Positions 1 through 5,915 of a stretch of 9,430 bases of DNA are shown piece after piece. Both the position numbers and the translations under genes were made by a program. This DNA is from Deltaproteobacteria bacterium (GTDB lineage Bacteria; Myxococcota_A; UBA9160; PR03): the NCBI GenBank assembly GCA_018262315.1, contig JAGSPS010000104.1, positions 1 to 9,430 on the forward strand, written 5' to 3'. The number at the start of each line of letters is the position of its first letter. Position 1 is the stretch's first letter. A model generated the notes under the pieces. The model made no database searches. It saw nothing but the letters and a program-made list of their open reading frames with translations, and was not told the origin of the DNA.

Positions 1-310
1 CGCCGTCTACGCGCGCCGCGACGAGTTGGAGATCCTCGCGCTGGTCGGCGCGAGCCGGACCTTCCTGCGCGTGCCGTTCCTGATCGAGGGCCTGCTGCAA
101 GGGGCGGTGGGCGGGCTGCTCGGCGTCGGGCTGCTCTTCGCCATCTTCCACGTCGCGGTGCCGCAACTCCGCGACGCCCTCGAGCTCTTCCTCGGCTGGT
201 CCGATCCGGCATTCCTGTCGCCGCGCAACGTCGGGATCCTGGTGTCGGGCGGCGCGGCGTTCGGCCTCACCGGCGCGGCGGCCGCCGTCGCCGCGACGCG
301 CGTGTCGTGA
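1..310 (+). CDS. ftsX: Cell-division ABC transporter permease FtsX, C-terminal part
   Basis: This is the 3' end of a gene cut by the left edge; the first full codon is at position 2 and 102 residues are visible before TGA at 308-310. FtsX is the inner-membrane partner of the ATPase FtsE; the complex sits at the division septum and passes ATP-driven changes to periplasmic peptidoglycan hydrolase regulators. Seen here: the cytoplasmic motif RRDELEILALVGAS, matching the family's RREEIEIMKLVGA-type segment just after the second membrane helix. Two hydrophobic helices follow (from GLLQGAVGG to FHVAV, and from VGILVSG to AAVAAT), separated by a short loop; these would be TM3 and TM4. The stop overlaps the GTG of the next gene by 4 nt, so translation is probably coupled. 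The envC-like neighbour supports FtsX over the similar MacB/LolC permeases. ftsE should lie just left of the window. Confidence 0.9.
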   Translation, partial: AVYARRDELEILALVGASRTFLRVPFLIEGLLQGAVGGLLGVGLLFAIFHVAVPQLRDALELFLGWSDPAFLSPRNVGILVSGGAAFGLTGAAAAVAATRVS

Positions 311-1536
311 AGTCGCGCGCCCTCGTAGCCGGCGTCCTGCTGCTGACGTGGGCGCCAGCGGCGCGCGGGCAGGACGCGCGCGAACAGGAACTCGAGGCAC
401 TGCGCCTCGCGATCGAGCAGCGCAAGCAACGCATCGAGGTCTTCGAGCGCGAACAGAACGGCCTGCTCGACGCGCTCGAGGCGATCGACCAGGCGGTCGC
501 AGCGGCCCTCGAGATCGCGGCGCACCGCGAGCGCGAAGCCGCCGAGGCAGGCGCAACCGCGCGCGACCTCGACGCGCAGCTGCCGGATCTCGAAGCGCAA
601 CTCGAGCGCACGCGCAGCGCGATGGCGACGCGCGTGGTGGCGCTCTACAAGACGGGGGAGCTGGGGCCCGCGCAGCTCGTCTTCGCGTCGCAGAGCCTGC
701 GCGAGCTGCTCGATCGCGTCGACGTGTTGGGCAAGCTGCTCGCCCACGACCGACTGCTCTACGCGCGCTTCCGCGCCGAGCAACAGGCGCTGGACGCGGC
801 GCGCGCCGCCGCCGCCGCCGCCGTGGAGCGCCGCGACGAGGCCCGCTCGCAACTCGGCCAGCGGCGTGCCCAGGCCGAGCAGGAGCGCGCCGCCAAGCAG
901 ACGTTGCTGGCCGCGGTGAGGAGCGACCGCGCCCGAGAGCGCGCTGCGCTCGACGAACTGGAAGCCGCGGCGCGCGCGCTCGAGGAGAAGATCGCGTCGC
1001 TCGGCAGCGAAGAAGCGCCCGCGCCGCCGGCGCCGCTCGTGCCGTTCGCGACGCTGCGCGGCCAGCTTCCCGCGCCGGTGGATGCATCGGTCGTGCAGCG
1101 CTTCGGGCGCGAAGTCGACGCGGAATTCCACACGCAGGTGTTCCACAAGGGCATCGACTTCGGCGCGACGCTCGGTGACCCGGTGCGCGCGGTGGCTGCT
1201 GGCACCGTGCGCTTCGCGGGCTGGTTTCGCGGCTACGGCCGCATGGTGATCCTCGACCACGGCGATCGCTTCTACACGGTGAGCGGCCATCTCGACGCGC
1301 TGCGCGTCGCGATGGGCAACTTCGTCGCGGCGGGTGAGCCGATCGGAACCGTCGGCGACACCGGTTCCCTGCGCGGGCCGCGCCTCTACTTCGAGATCCG
1401 CGAGGGATCCGAGGCCGTCGACCCGCTCGCCTGGCTCGCACCCGGCGCCGCGCGTGCGAAACGGAAGCCCGACCCTCGCGACCATTCCGCCGATTCCGGC
1501 AGCAGTGGTGCGTCGGCCGTCCCGCCAGCACCCTGA
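307..1536 (+). CDS. envC: EnvC-like murein hydrolase activator (coiled coil plus degenerate LytM/M23 domain)
   Basis: A 409-residue periplasmic protein. The start is GTG at 307, inside the ftsX stop; no clear Shine-Dalgarno is seen, as expected for a coupled start. Residues 1-21 form a signal peptide (MKSR, a hydrophobic stretch, then A-R-G before Gln22). Residues about 25-235 are a Glu/Arg/Ala/Leu-rich coiled coil. A Pro-rich linker near 238-248 leads to a LytM domain at about 255-380, followed by a short charged, Ser/Ala-rich tail. In E. coli, EnvC binds FtsX by its coiled coil and activates amidases through a LytM domain that is itself inactive. Here zinc-site residues His280 and Asp284 (HKGID) and His328 (SGHLD) remain, but the final HxH is replaced by Arg359-Leu-Tyr361 in RLYFEIR, the same form as EnvC's SLYFEIR. 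An activator role is therefore more likely than endopeptidase activity. Position directly after ftsX supports this. Confidence 0.88.
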   Translation: MKSRALVAGVLLLTWAPAARGQDAREQELEALRLAIEQRKQRIEVFEREQNGLLDALEAIDQAVAAALEIAAHREREAAEAGATARDLDAQLPDLEAQLERTRSAMATRVVALYKTGELGPAQLVFASQSLRELLDRVDVLGKLLAHDRLLYARFRAEQQALDAARAAAAAAVERRDEARSQLGQRRAQAEQERAAKQTLLAAVRSDRARERAALDELEAAARALEEKIASLGSEEAPAPPAPLVPFATLRGQLPAPVDASVVQRFGREVDAEFHTQVFHKGIDFGATLGDPVRAVAAGTVRFAGWFRGYGRMVILDHGDRFYTVSGHLDALRVAMGNFVAAGEPIGTVGDTGSLRGPRLYFEIREGSEAVDPLAWLAPGAARAKRKPDPRDHSADSGSSGASAVPPAP

Positions 1537-1577
1537 CCCAAGATGGATCCTGCCACTCGGAAGCCAACGCGTGGGGC

Positions 1578-1688
1578 GCGGGGGCGGGGCGTTCGTCCAG
1601 AACGTCCTCGGCGGACGATGTGTCGCAGCTTCGCGTCGGAGCTTCGAGGCCGCCTGCGGATTGTTCTGGCCGAACGCCCCGCCCCCGC
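1578..1688 (+). repeat. Structured interspersed element, copy A (26-nt inverted ends)
   Basis: The left arm (1578-1603) and right arm (1663-1688) are reverse complements over 26 nt with one mismatch: T at 1596 faces C at 1670. The 59-nt interior begins with a small hairpin, CGTCC-TCGGC-GGACG at 1603-1617, and also holds CGCAG (1624-1628) pairing with CTGCG (1654-1658). The same design, with divergent sequence, recurs on the other strand at 1737-1870. No target-site duplication is visible at the ends and no transposase is encoded. It could be a REP/BIME-like or MITE-like dispersed repeat, or a structured RNA. The pairing is read directly from the sequence; the identity is unknown. Confidence 0.75.
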
Positions 1689-1736
1689 TACTTGCTTCTC
1701 CCTCTGGTACTTCTGCTGTTGAGGACGGAAAGCCAA

Positions 1737-1870
1737 GCGCGGGCGGGGGACTCGGCCGAAACCCGCGAAGCCCTCCGGTCATCAGGCTGGCAGGCGGTCT
1801 CCCAACTCTCGCCGCGAAGCCGCTGGCCTCCGTCCGCCGAGGACGTTTCGGACGAGTCCACCGCCCGCGC
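1737..1870 (-). repeat. Structured interspersed element, copy B (inverted relative to copy A)
   Basis: The arms at 1737-1762 and 1845-1870 are reverse complements over 26 nt with two mismatches and enclose an 82-nt interior. Read on the minus strand, the arm at 1870-1845 runs into CGTCC-TCGGC-GGACG (1845-1831), exactly the inner hairpin of copy A, and the interiors also share GCTTCGCG and CCGCCTGC. B is therefore a second, longer copy in opposite orientation. Its arms differ from those of A at several sites, yet each copy pairs with itself. The 48 nt between the copies (1689-1736) show no repeat I can recognise. Confidence 0.72.
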
Positions 1871-1976
1871 GCCTCGCAGCACCGATCCAAGATAAATGCG
1901 GGGGGGCGAGGCTCGACCGCGCATCCTGGGTCAGGCTCCCAGCAGTCTGCCAGGGCGCAGCCGACTGAAGATCATG

Positions 1977-1994
1977 CGGCTAGACTCGCCGGCC
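1977..1994 (+). promoter_or_regulatory. Promoter -10-like box placed for a leaderless ctpA transcript
   Basis: CGGC at 1977-1980 precedes TAGACT at 1981-1986, which fits TAnnnT. Eight bases separate it from ATG at 1995, so transcription would begin at or within about 2 nt of the start codon. The same string CGGCTAG at the same distance precedes xseB. I find no good -35 hexamer 16-18 nt upstream, so this call rests on the -10 box and the match to xseB. Confidence 0.45.
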
Positions 1995-3467
1995 ATGCGA
2001 ATCCCGAGTTTGCGAACCCTGCTGGTCTTCCTGGGCGGCGCCGCCGCGTCGCTCGCGTTCCTCACGGTCACGCGTCCCAGCGACGTAACGGCCGCGCGCT
2101 ACGAGGACCTCTCGCTCTTCACGTCGGTCATGAACCTGGTGCGGCGCAACTACGTCGAGGAAGTGGACGAGACGAACCTGATCCGCGGCGCCGTGCGCGG
2201 CATGCTGGCAGAGCTCGATCCGCATTCGACCTACATGGACCCCGACTCCCACAAAGAGATGCAGATCGACACGAAGGGCGAGTTCAACGGACTCGGCATC
2301 GAGATCAGCAAGCGTCGCGACGGTTACATCGAGGTCGTGTCGCCGATCGACGGCACGCCGGCCTCGCGCGCCGGGGTGCGCGCCCGCGACCAGATCGTCG
2401 CGATCTGCCCGACCGAGAAGCCGGCCGACTGGACCGAGGACTGCAAGGGCACCAAGAACATGAGCCTCTTCGACGCGGTGAAACTGATGCGCGGCAAGCG
2501 CGGCACCGCGATCACGATCCGGATCTTCCGCGAGGGCTTCGAGCGCCCGCAGCCGTACACGATCATGCGCGACGTGGTGAAGGTGGCGTCGGTCGAAGGC
2601 AAGGCGCTGGAGCCGGGCTACGGCTACATCCGCCTGCGCTCGTTCCAGGAGCGCACCGCGCGCGATCTCGAAAAGACGCTCAAGACGGTGCGTAAGCAGG
2701 CGGGTGGCACGCTGCGTGGCCTCGTGCTGGACCTGCGCGACAACCCTGGCGGGCTGCTCGACCAGGCCGTGCGCGTGGCCGATCTCTGGGTGCCGGACGG
2801 CGTGATCGTCCAGACCAAGGGTCGCGTCGAGAGTCAGCAGCAGGATTTCAGGGCGCAGCTCGACGGCACCGAGCAGGAGTACCCGCTCGTCGTGCTCGTG
2901 AACGCCGGCTCTGCGAGCGCATCCGAGATCGTCGCGGGCGCGCTGCAGGACCAGGGTCGCGCGCTGCTCGTCGGCACCCAGACCTTCGGCAAGGGATCCG
3001 TGCAGACGGTCTTCCCGCTCGAAGACGGCTCGGGTCTGCGCCTCACCACGGCGCTCTACTACACACCGTCGGGCCGCTCGATCCAGGAGGTCGGCATCAC
3101 GCCCGAGATCGTGTTGGAGAATCCGCCCCCGCCGCCGCTGCACGCCGCAGCCGAGCCCAAGGATGGCGAAACCGCCAGGCCGATGCGCGAACGCGATCTC
3201 GACAAGCACTTCTCGCACGGCGCCGCCGAGCCCGGATCCGCCGACTCCGCACCGATGGACACACCGAAGCGCGACGCCGACGACGACGCCGGGGAAGAGG
3301 ACGAAGCGGTCAGCCAGACGCCGTTGCCGCCGAGTGAAGACGTGCAGCTGGCGCGCGCGATCGAGGTTCTCAAAGGCTGGGCCTCCTTCGAGCACATGAA
3401 GAAGGCGCGGCTGCCCGCGACTCCCGTCGCGAGCCTGCCCGCCGCGACCTCCGAACCCAAGCCGTAG
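1995..3467 (+). CDS. ctpA: Carboxyl-terminal processing protease CtpA (S41 family, PDZ domain)
   Basis: A 490-residue exported serine protease that trims or degrades periplasmic proteins, in some bacteria including peptidoglycan hydrolases. ATG at 1995 is preferred because the promoter-like box lies immediately before it; an in-frame ATG at 1974 would add seven residues. Residues about 1-30 are a signal peptide or membrane anchor. An N-terminal region (DLSLFTSVMNLVRRNYVEEV) precedes a PDZ domain at about 97-195, which begins near FNGLGIEI. The catalytic core contains Ser308 in GSASASE and Lys333 in FGKGSVQT, 25 residues apart as in E. coli Prc, so the Ser-Lys dyad is intact. Oddities: the PDZ carries an insert with Cys138 and Cys150, and beyond the core there is an acidic, Pro-rich low-complexity segment (about 420-450) before a short helical end. 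The envC-like gene upstream is a common neighbour. Confidence 0.95.
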   Translation: MRIPSLRTLLVFLGGAAASLAFLTVTRPSDVTAARYEDLSLFTSVMNLVRRNYVEEVDETNLIRGAVRGMLAELDPHSTYMDPDSHKEMQIDTKGEFNGLGIEISKRRDGYIEVVSPIDGTPASRAGVRARDQIVAICPTEKPADWTEDCKGTKNMSLFDAVKLMRGKRGTAITIRIFREGFERPQPYTIMRDVVKVASVEGKALEPGYGYIRLRSFQERTARDLEKTLKTVRKQAGGTLRGLVLDLRDNPGGLLDQAVRVADLWVPDGVIVQTKGRVESQQQDFRAQLDGTEQEYPLVVLVNAGSASASEIVAGALQDQGRALLVGTQTFGKGSVQTVFPLEDGSGLRLTTALYYTPSGRSIQEVGITPEIVLENPPPPPLHAAAEPKDGETARPMRERDLDKHFSHGAAEPGSADSAPMDTPKRDADDDAGEEDEAVSQTPLPPSEDVQLARAIEVLKGWASFEHMKKARLPATPVASLPAATSEPKP

Positions 3468-3477
3468 TCCCGCCGCC

Positions 3478-4716
3478 ATGAGCGACGCAGCGCCCGGCCA
3501 AAGGGATGCGAGCCGGGGCCCGCGCGTGATGCGCGTCGCGGAACTCGTCGCGGCGCTGCGCGACGCCGTCGAGAGTGCGGTCGGCCGCGTGTGGGTCATC
3601 GGCGAGGTGAGCAATCTGCGCCGCGCCGCGTCGGGACACTGCTACTTCACGCTGAAGGACGACCTCGCGCAACTCCGCGCCGTGCTCTTCCGCGGCGACG
3701 CGAGCCGGCTGCGTTTCGAACTCGAGGACGGACTCGAAGCGCTCGCCTTCGGCGAAGTCTCGCTCTACGTGCAGCGCGGCGAATTGCAGATGGTGGTGCG
3801 CGAACTCGAGCCGCGTGGCGTTGGCGCGCTGCGACTCGCCTTCGAGCAGCTCCGCGCGCGGCTCGAGGCCGAGGGCCTCTTCGATCCCGCGCGCAAGCGC
3901 GCGCTGCCCGCGTTCCCGCGCGCGGTGGGCGTCGTGACCTCGCTGCACGGCGCCGCGCTGCACGACGTGCTCGAAGTCTCGGGCGCACGCTGGCCGTCGT
4001 TGCCGCTGCTGGTCGCTGCGGCGCGCGTGCAAGGGGAGGGCGCCGACGTCGAGATCGTCGAAGCGCTGCAGATGCTCGCCAGCCGCCGCGAAGTCGAGGT
4101 GATCCTGCTGGTGCGCGGCGGCGGCTCGATCGAAGATCTCTGGTCCTTCAACAGCGAGGTGCTGGCGCGGGCAATCGCGCGCTGTCCGGTGCCGATCGTG
4201 GCGGGCGTCGGACACGAGACCGACGTGACGATCGCCGACCTCGCCGCCGATGCGCGTGCGCCGACTCCGTCGGCCGCCGCCGCGCTCGTGGTGCCCGACC
4301 GCCGCGCTCTCGACGAGCGCTTGCTGCGCGACCAGCGCCGCCTCGCGGCCGCGATCGACGCGCAGATCGCGCGCGCCCGCGCGCGCGTCGCAGCGCGTGC
4401 CGACGCGCTGCGACACCTCTCACCGGCCGCGCAGCTCGCGGCCTGGCGCGCGCGCCTCGCGCGCAGCGCCGATCGCCTGCGCGGCGTGCTCGAAGCGCAG
4501 CTCGCTGACGCACGCGCGCGACTCGCGATCGCCGCGGGTCAGCTCGACTCGCTCTCGCCGCTCGCGGTGCTGGCGCGCGGCTACGCGATCGCGCGACGCG
4601 CCGACGACGGCCGCATCGTACGCCGCGCGAGCGACGTCGCGCGCGGGGACGTGCTCGCCGTACGGGTCGCCGAGGGCAGCCTCGAGGTGCGCGTCACGGA
4701 CGTTCGTCCGCGCTGA
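3478..4716 (+). CDS. xseA: Exodeoxyribonuclease VII large subunit
   Basis: A 412-residue cytoplasmic catalytic subunit of exonuclease VII, which degrades single-stranded DNA from both ends and acts in repair. An N-terminal OB-fold binds DNA (about 15-110; VWVIGEVSNLRRAASGHCYF). The catalytic domain spans about 130-300, with GVVTSLHGAALHD, VRGGGSIEDLWSFN and VGHETDVTIADLAADARAPT. Asp163, Arg213, His246 and Asp249 have the same spacing (50, 33, 3) as the essential Asp155, Arg205, His238 and Asp241 of the E. coli enzyme. The C-terminal third is an Ala/Arg-rich coiled coil ending in the family's LSPLAVLARGYAIA segment. It is shorter than E. coli XseA (456 residues), apparently because of shorter helical arms. 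It starts at ATG 10 nt after the ctpA stop, with no Shine-Dalgarno visible, and is probably cotranscribed with ctpA. Confidence 0.97.
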   Translation: MSDAAPGQRDASRGPRVMRVAELVAALRDAVESAVGRVWVIGEVSNLRRAASGHCYFTLKDDLAQLRAVLFRGDASRLRFELEDGLEALAFGEVSLYVQRGELQMVVRELEPRGVGALRLAFEQLRARLEAEGLFDPARKRALPAFPRAVGVVTSLHGAALHDVLEVSGARWPSLPLLVAAARVQGEGADVEIVEALQMLASRREVEVILLVRGGGSIEDLWSFNSEVLARAIARCPVPIVAGVGHETDVTIADLAADARAPTPSAAAALVVPDRRALDERLLRDQRRLAAAIDAQIARARARVAARADALRHLSPAAQLAAWRARLARSADRLRGVLEAQLADARARLAIAAGQLDSLSPLAVLARGYAIARRADDGRIVRRASDVARGDVLAVRVAEGSLEVRVTDVRPR

Positions 4717-4756
4717 AAATCTCCTTTGCTTTCGACGGCTTCCGCGCGAGTTCGCG

Positions 4757-4785
4757 TTGACGCTCGAAACTCCCACGGCTAGTTT
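4757..4785 (+). promoter_or_regulatory. Sigma70-type promoter for xseB, probably leaderless
   Basis: The -35 box TTGACG is at 4757-4762 and the -10 box TAGTTT at 4780-4785, with a 17-nt spacer. The expected transcription start (about 4791-4793) falls at or just before the xseB ATG at 4794, and no Shine-Dalgarno precedes that ATG. The 77-nt gap between xseA and xseB is visibly richer in A/T than the flanking genes. This would make xseB-ispA-dxs a transcript that can be started separately from ctpA-xseA. Confidence 0.6.
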
Positions 4786-4793
4786 GCATCGCG

Positions 4794-5054
4794 ATGGCGA
4801 ATGCCGGCCCGCCCGCTGGTCCCGAGCGGGAAGTGCTCTCGTTCGAGGACGCGCTCGATCGACTCGAAGCGATCGTCGATCGCCTCGAGCGCGGTGAACT
4901 CGCACTCGAAGACGCACTCGCGACCTTCGAGGAAGGCGTCGGCCTCTCGCGCCGGCTCGGCGAACAACTCGGCGGCGCCGAGCGCCGCGTCGAAGAGTTG
5001 CTGCGCGAAGGCGCCGGCCTCGCGACCCGCCCCCTCGACGCGGAGCCGGATTGA
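4794..5054 (+). CDS. xseB: Exodeoxyribonuclease VII small subunit
   Basis: An 86-residue cytoplasmic protein, close to the usual 70-90 residues of the family. Several copies bind the coiled coil of XseA to form active exonuclease VII. The diagnostic stretch is LSFEDALDRLEAIVDRLERG, followed by ELALEDALATFEEGVGLSRR, which gives two amphipathic helices. The N-terminal dozen residues (Pro/Gly/Ala) and the last few are unstructured. Its ATG lies directly after a promoter with no room for a ribosome-binding site. Its TGA shares one base with the ATG of the downstream prenyl transferase gene, so their translation is likely coupled. Confidence 0.95.
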   Translation: MANAGPPAGPEREVLSFEDALDRLEAIVDRLERGELALEDALATFEEGVGLSRRLGEQLGGAERRVEELLREGAGLATRPLDAEPD

Positions 5055-5896
5055 TGGACCTGCGCGCCTATCTCGCGGAACGCGCGCAGCTCGTGGACGC
5101 CGAACTCGAGCGCTGGCTGCCGCCGGCGGCCGCTGCCCCCGCGAAGCTGCACGCGGCGATGCGGCACCTGATCTTCCCGGGCGGCAAACGGCTGCGTCCC
5201 GCGCTCGCCTTCGCCGGCGCCGAGGCGGTCGGATCGACACCCGAGCGCGCGTTGCCGGTCGCCGCCGCCGCCGAGCTGGTTCACACCTACTCACTGATCC
5301 ACGACGACCTGCCGTGCATGGACGACGACGTCGAGCGCCGCGGCCGCCCCACCGTGCACGTGCTGTACGGGGAAGCGATCGCCGTGCTGGCCGGCGACGC
5401 GCTGCTCGCCGCCTCCTTCGAGTTGCTCGCCGAGGCGGCGAAGCAGAGCGAGCCGGCCCGCGTGCTCGCGGCGCTGCGCGATCTCGCCCACGCCGCAGGC
5501 TCGCGCCAGCTCGTCGGAGGCCAGGCCGACGACCTCTCGTTCCCGCGCGACACCGCCGACGTCGCGCTCGTCGAATCGGTGCACCAACGCAAGACTGCGG
5601 CGCTCTTCGAAGCCGCGGTCGTCGGCGGCGCGCGACTCGGCGGCGCCGACGGCGAAGCGCTCGCGCGCCTGCGCGGCTTCGCGCGGGGCGTCGGCATCGC
5701 GTTCCAGATCGCGGACGACGCACTCGATGCGGATTCGGACGAAGCGTGTTCGCTGGTGCGCGTGATCGGCGCCGCGGCGTCGCGCGCGCGCGCCGACGAA
5801 CTGCTGGCCGGGGCGATCGACGCCCTCGAACCGTTCGGCGCACCGGCTGAGCCACTGCGCGAGATCGCGCGCTTCACGGTGTCGAGAAGTCAATGA
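5054..5896 (+). CDS. ispA: Short-chain polyprenyl diphosphate synthase (farnesyl/geranyl diphosphate synthase type)
   Basis: A 280-residue, all-helical, cytoplasmic prenyl transferase that condenses isopentenyl diphosphate with allylic diphosphates; farnesyl diphosphate is the likely main product. ATG at 5054 overlaps the xseB stop by one base. Seen: GGKRLRPAL with Lys45; the first Asp-rich motif DDLPCMDDD (Asp84 to Asp92, the bacterial DDx4D form) followed by ERRGRPTVH; GGQADDL; Lys180 in HQRKTAALFEAA; and the second Asp motif DDALD (Asp221, Asp222, Asp225). The segment after that motif is odd. Family members usually continue with a GK..GKD....K.TYP loop, but here the sequence is ADSDEACSLVRVIG, with no lysine, and the C-terminus is about 13 residues shorter than in E. 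coli IspA. Geranylgeranyl diphosphate synthesis is possible; chain length cannot be fixed from sequence alone. Adjacent dxs supports an isoprenoid role. Confidence 0.92.
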   Translation: MDLRAYLAERAQLVDAELERWLPPAAAAPAKLHAAMRHLIFPGGKRLRPALAFAGAEAVGSTPERALPVAAAAELVHTYSLIHDDLPCMDDDVERRGRPTVHVLYGEAIAVLAGDALLAASFELLAEAAKQSEPARVLAALRDLAHAAGSRQLVGGQADDLSFPRDTADVALVESVHQRKTAALFEAAVVGGARLGGADGEALARLRGFARGVGIAFQIADDALDADSDEACSLVRVIGAAASRARADELLAGAIDALEPFGAPAEPLREIARFTVSRSQ

Positions 5897-5900
5897 GCGG

Positions 5901-5905
5901 GGAGG
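5901..5905 (+). promoter_or_regulatory. Ribosome-binding site of dxs
   Basis: GGAGG, within a longer G-rich run at 5899-5907, lies 10 nt before ATG at 5916. It decides the dxs start: the in-frame GTG at 5907 touches this site and would have no ribosome-binding site of its own. Confidence 0.7.
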
Positions 5906-5915
5906 GGTGCGCGCG

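Larger units (their letters stand above)
1537..1994. other. 458-nt intergenic region with paired inverted elements and small hairpins
   Basis: No convincing protein gene lies here; open frames crossing it on both strands have no start context or family resemblance and follow from high GC. It contains the two inverted-repeat elements listed separately. Right of them are two smaller inverted repeats: GCCTCGC at 1871-1877 with GCGAGGC at 1906-1912 (28-nt loop), and CTGGG at 1926-1930 with CCCAG at 1938-1942 (7-nt loop). Neither is followed by a T run, so neither is a textbook terminator, although either could slow transcription coming from ftsX-envC. The segment ends with the ctpA promoter-like box. 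The region probably separates the ftsX-envC transcript from ctpA. Confidence 0.6.

Noticed and set aside
796..828. GCC-rich triplet run in envC
   Set aside because: It encodes an Ala run inside the coiled coil and is ordinary for a GC-rich helical region.
7..1890. Long minus-strand open frame (627 codons) opposite ftsX and envC
   Set aside because: It lies antisense to two clearly recognised genes and its product is an Arg/Ala/His-rich shadow with no family resemblance; high GC leaves such frames open.
1896..1994. N-terminal extension of ctpA from ATG at 1896 or 1974
   Set aside because: The extension from 1896 encodes an unconserved Arg/Pro/Gly-rich stretch before the signal peptide; the 1974 start lies upstream of the promoter-like box. 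ATG at 1995 gives a clean export signal.
1334..2695. Plus-strand open frame of 453 codons joining envC, the intergenic region and ctpA
   Set aside because: It is out of frame with both real genes, starts inside envC, and its product is low-complexity Arg/Ala-rich.
1980..3614. Minus-strand open frame of 544 codons opposite ctpA
   Set aside because: Antisense shadow of a gene with an intact catalytic dyad; it shows no domain or plausible start context.
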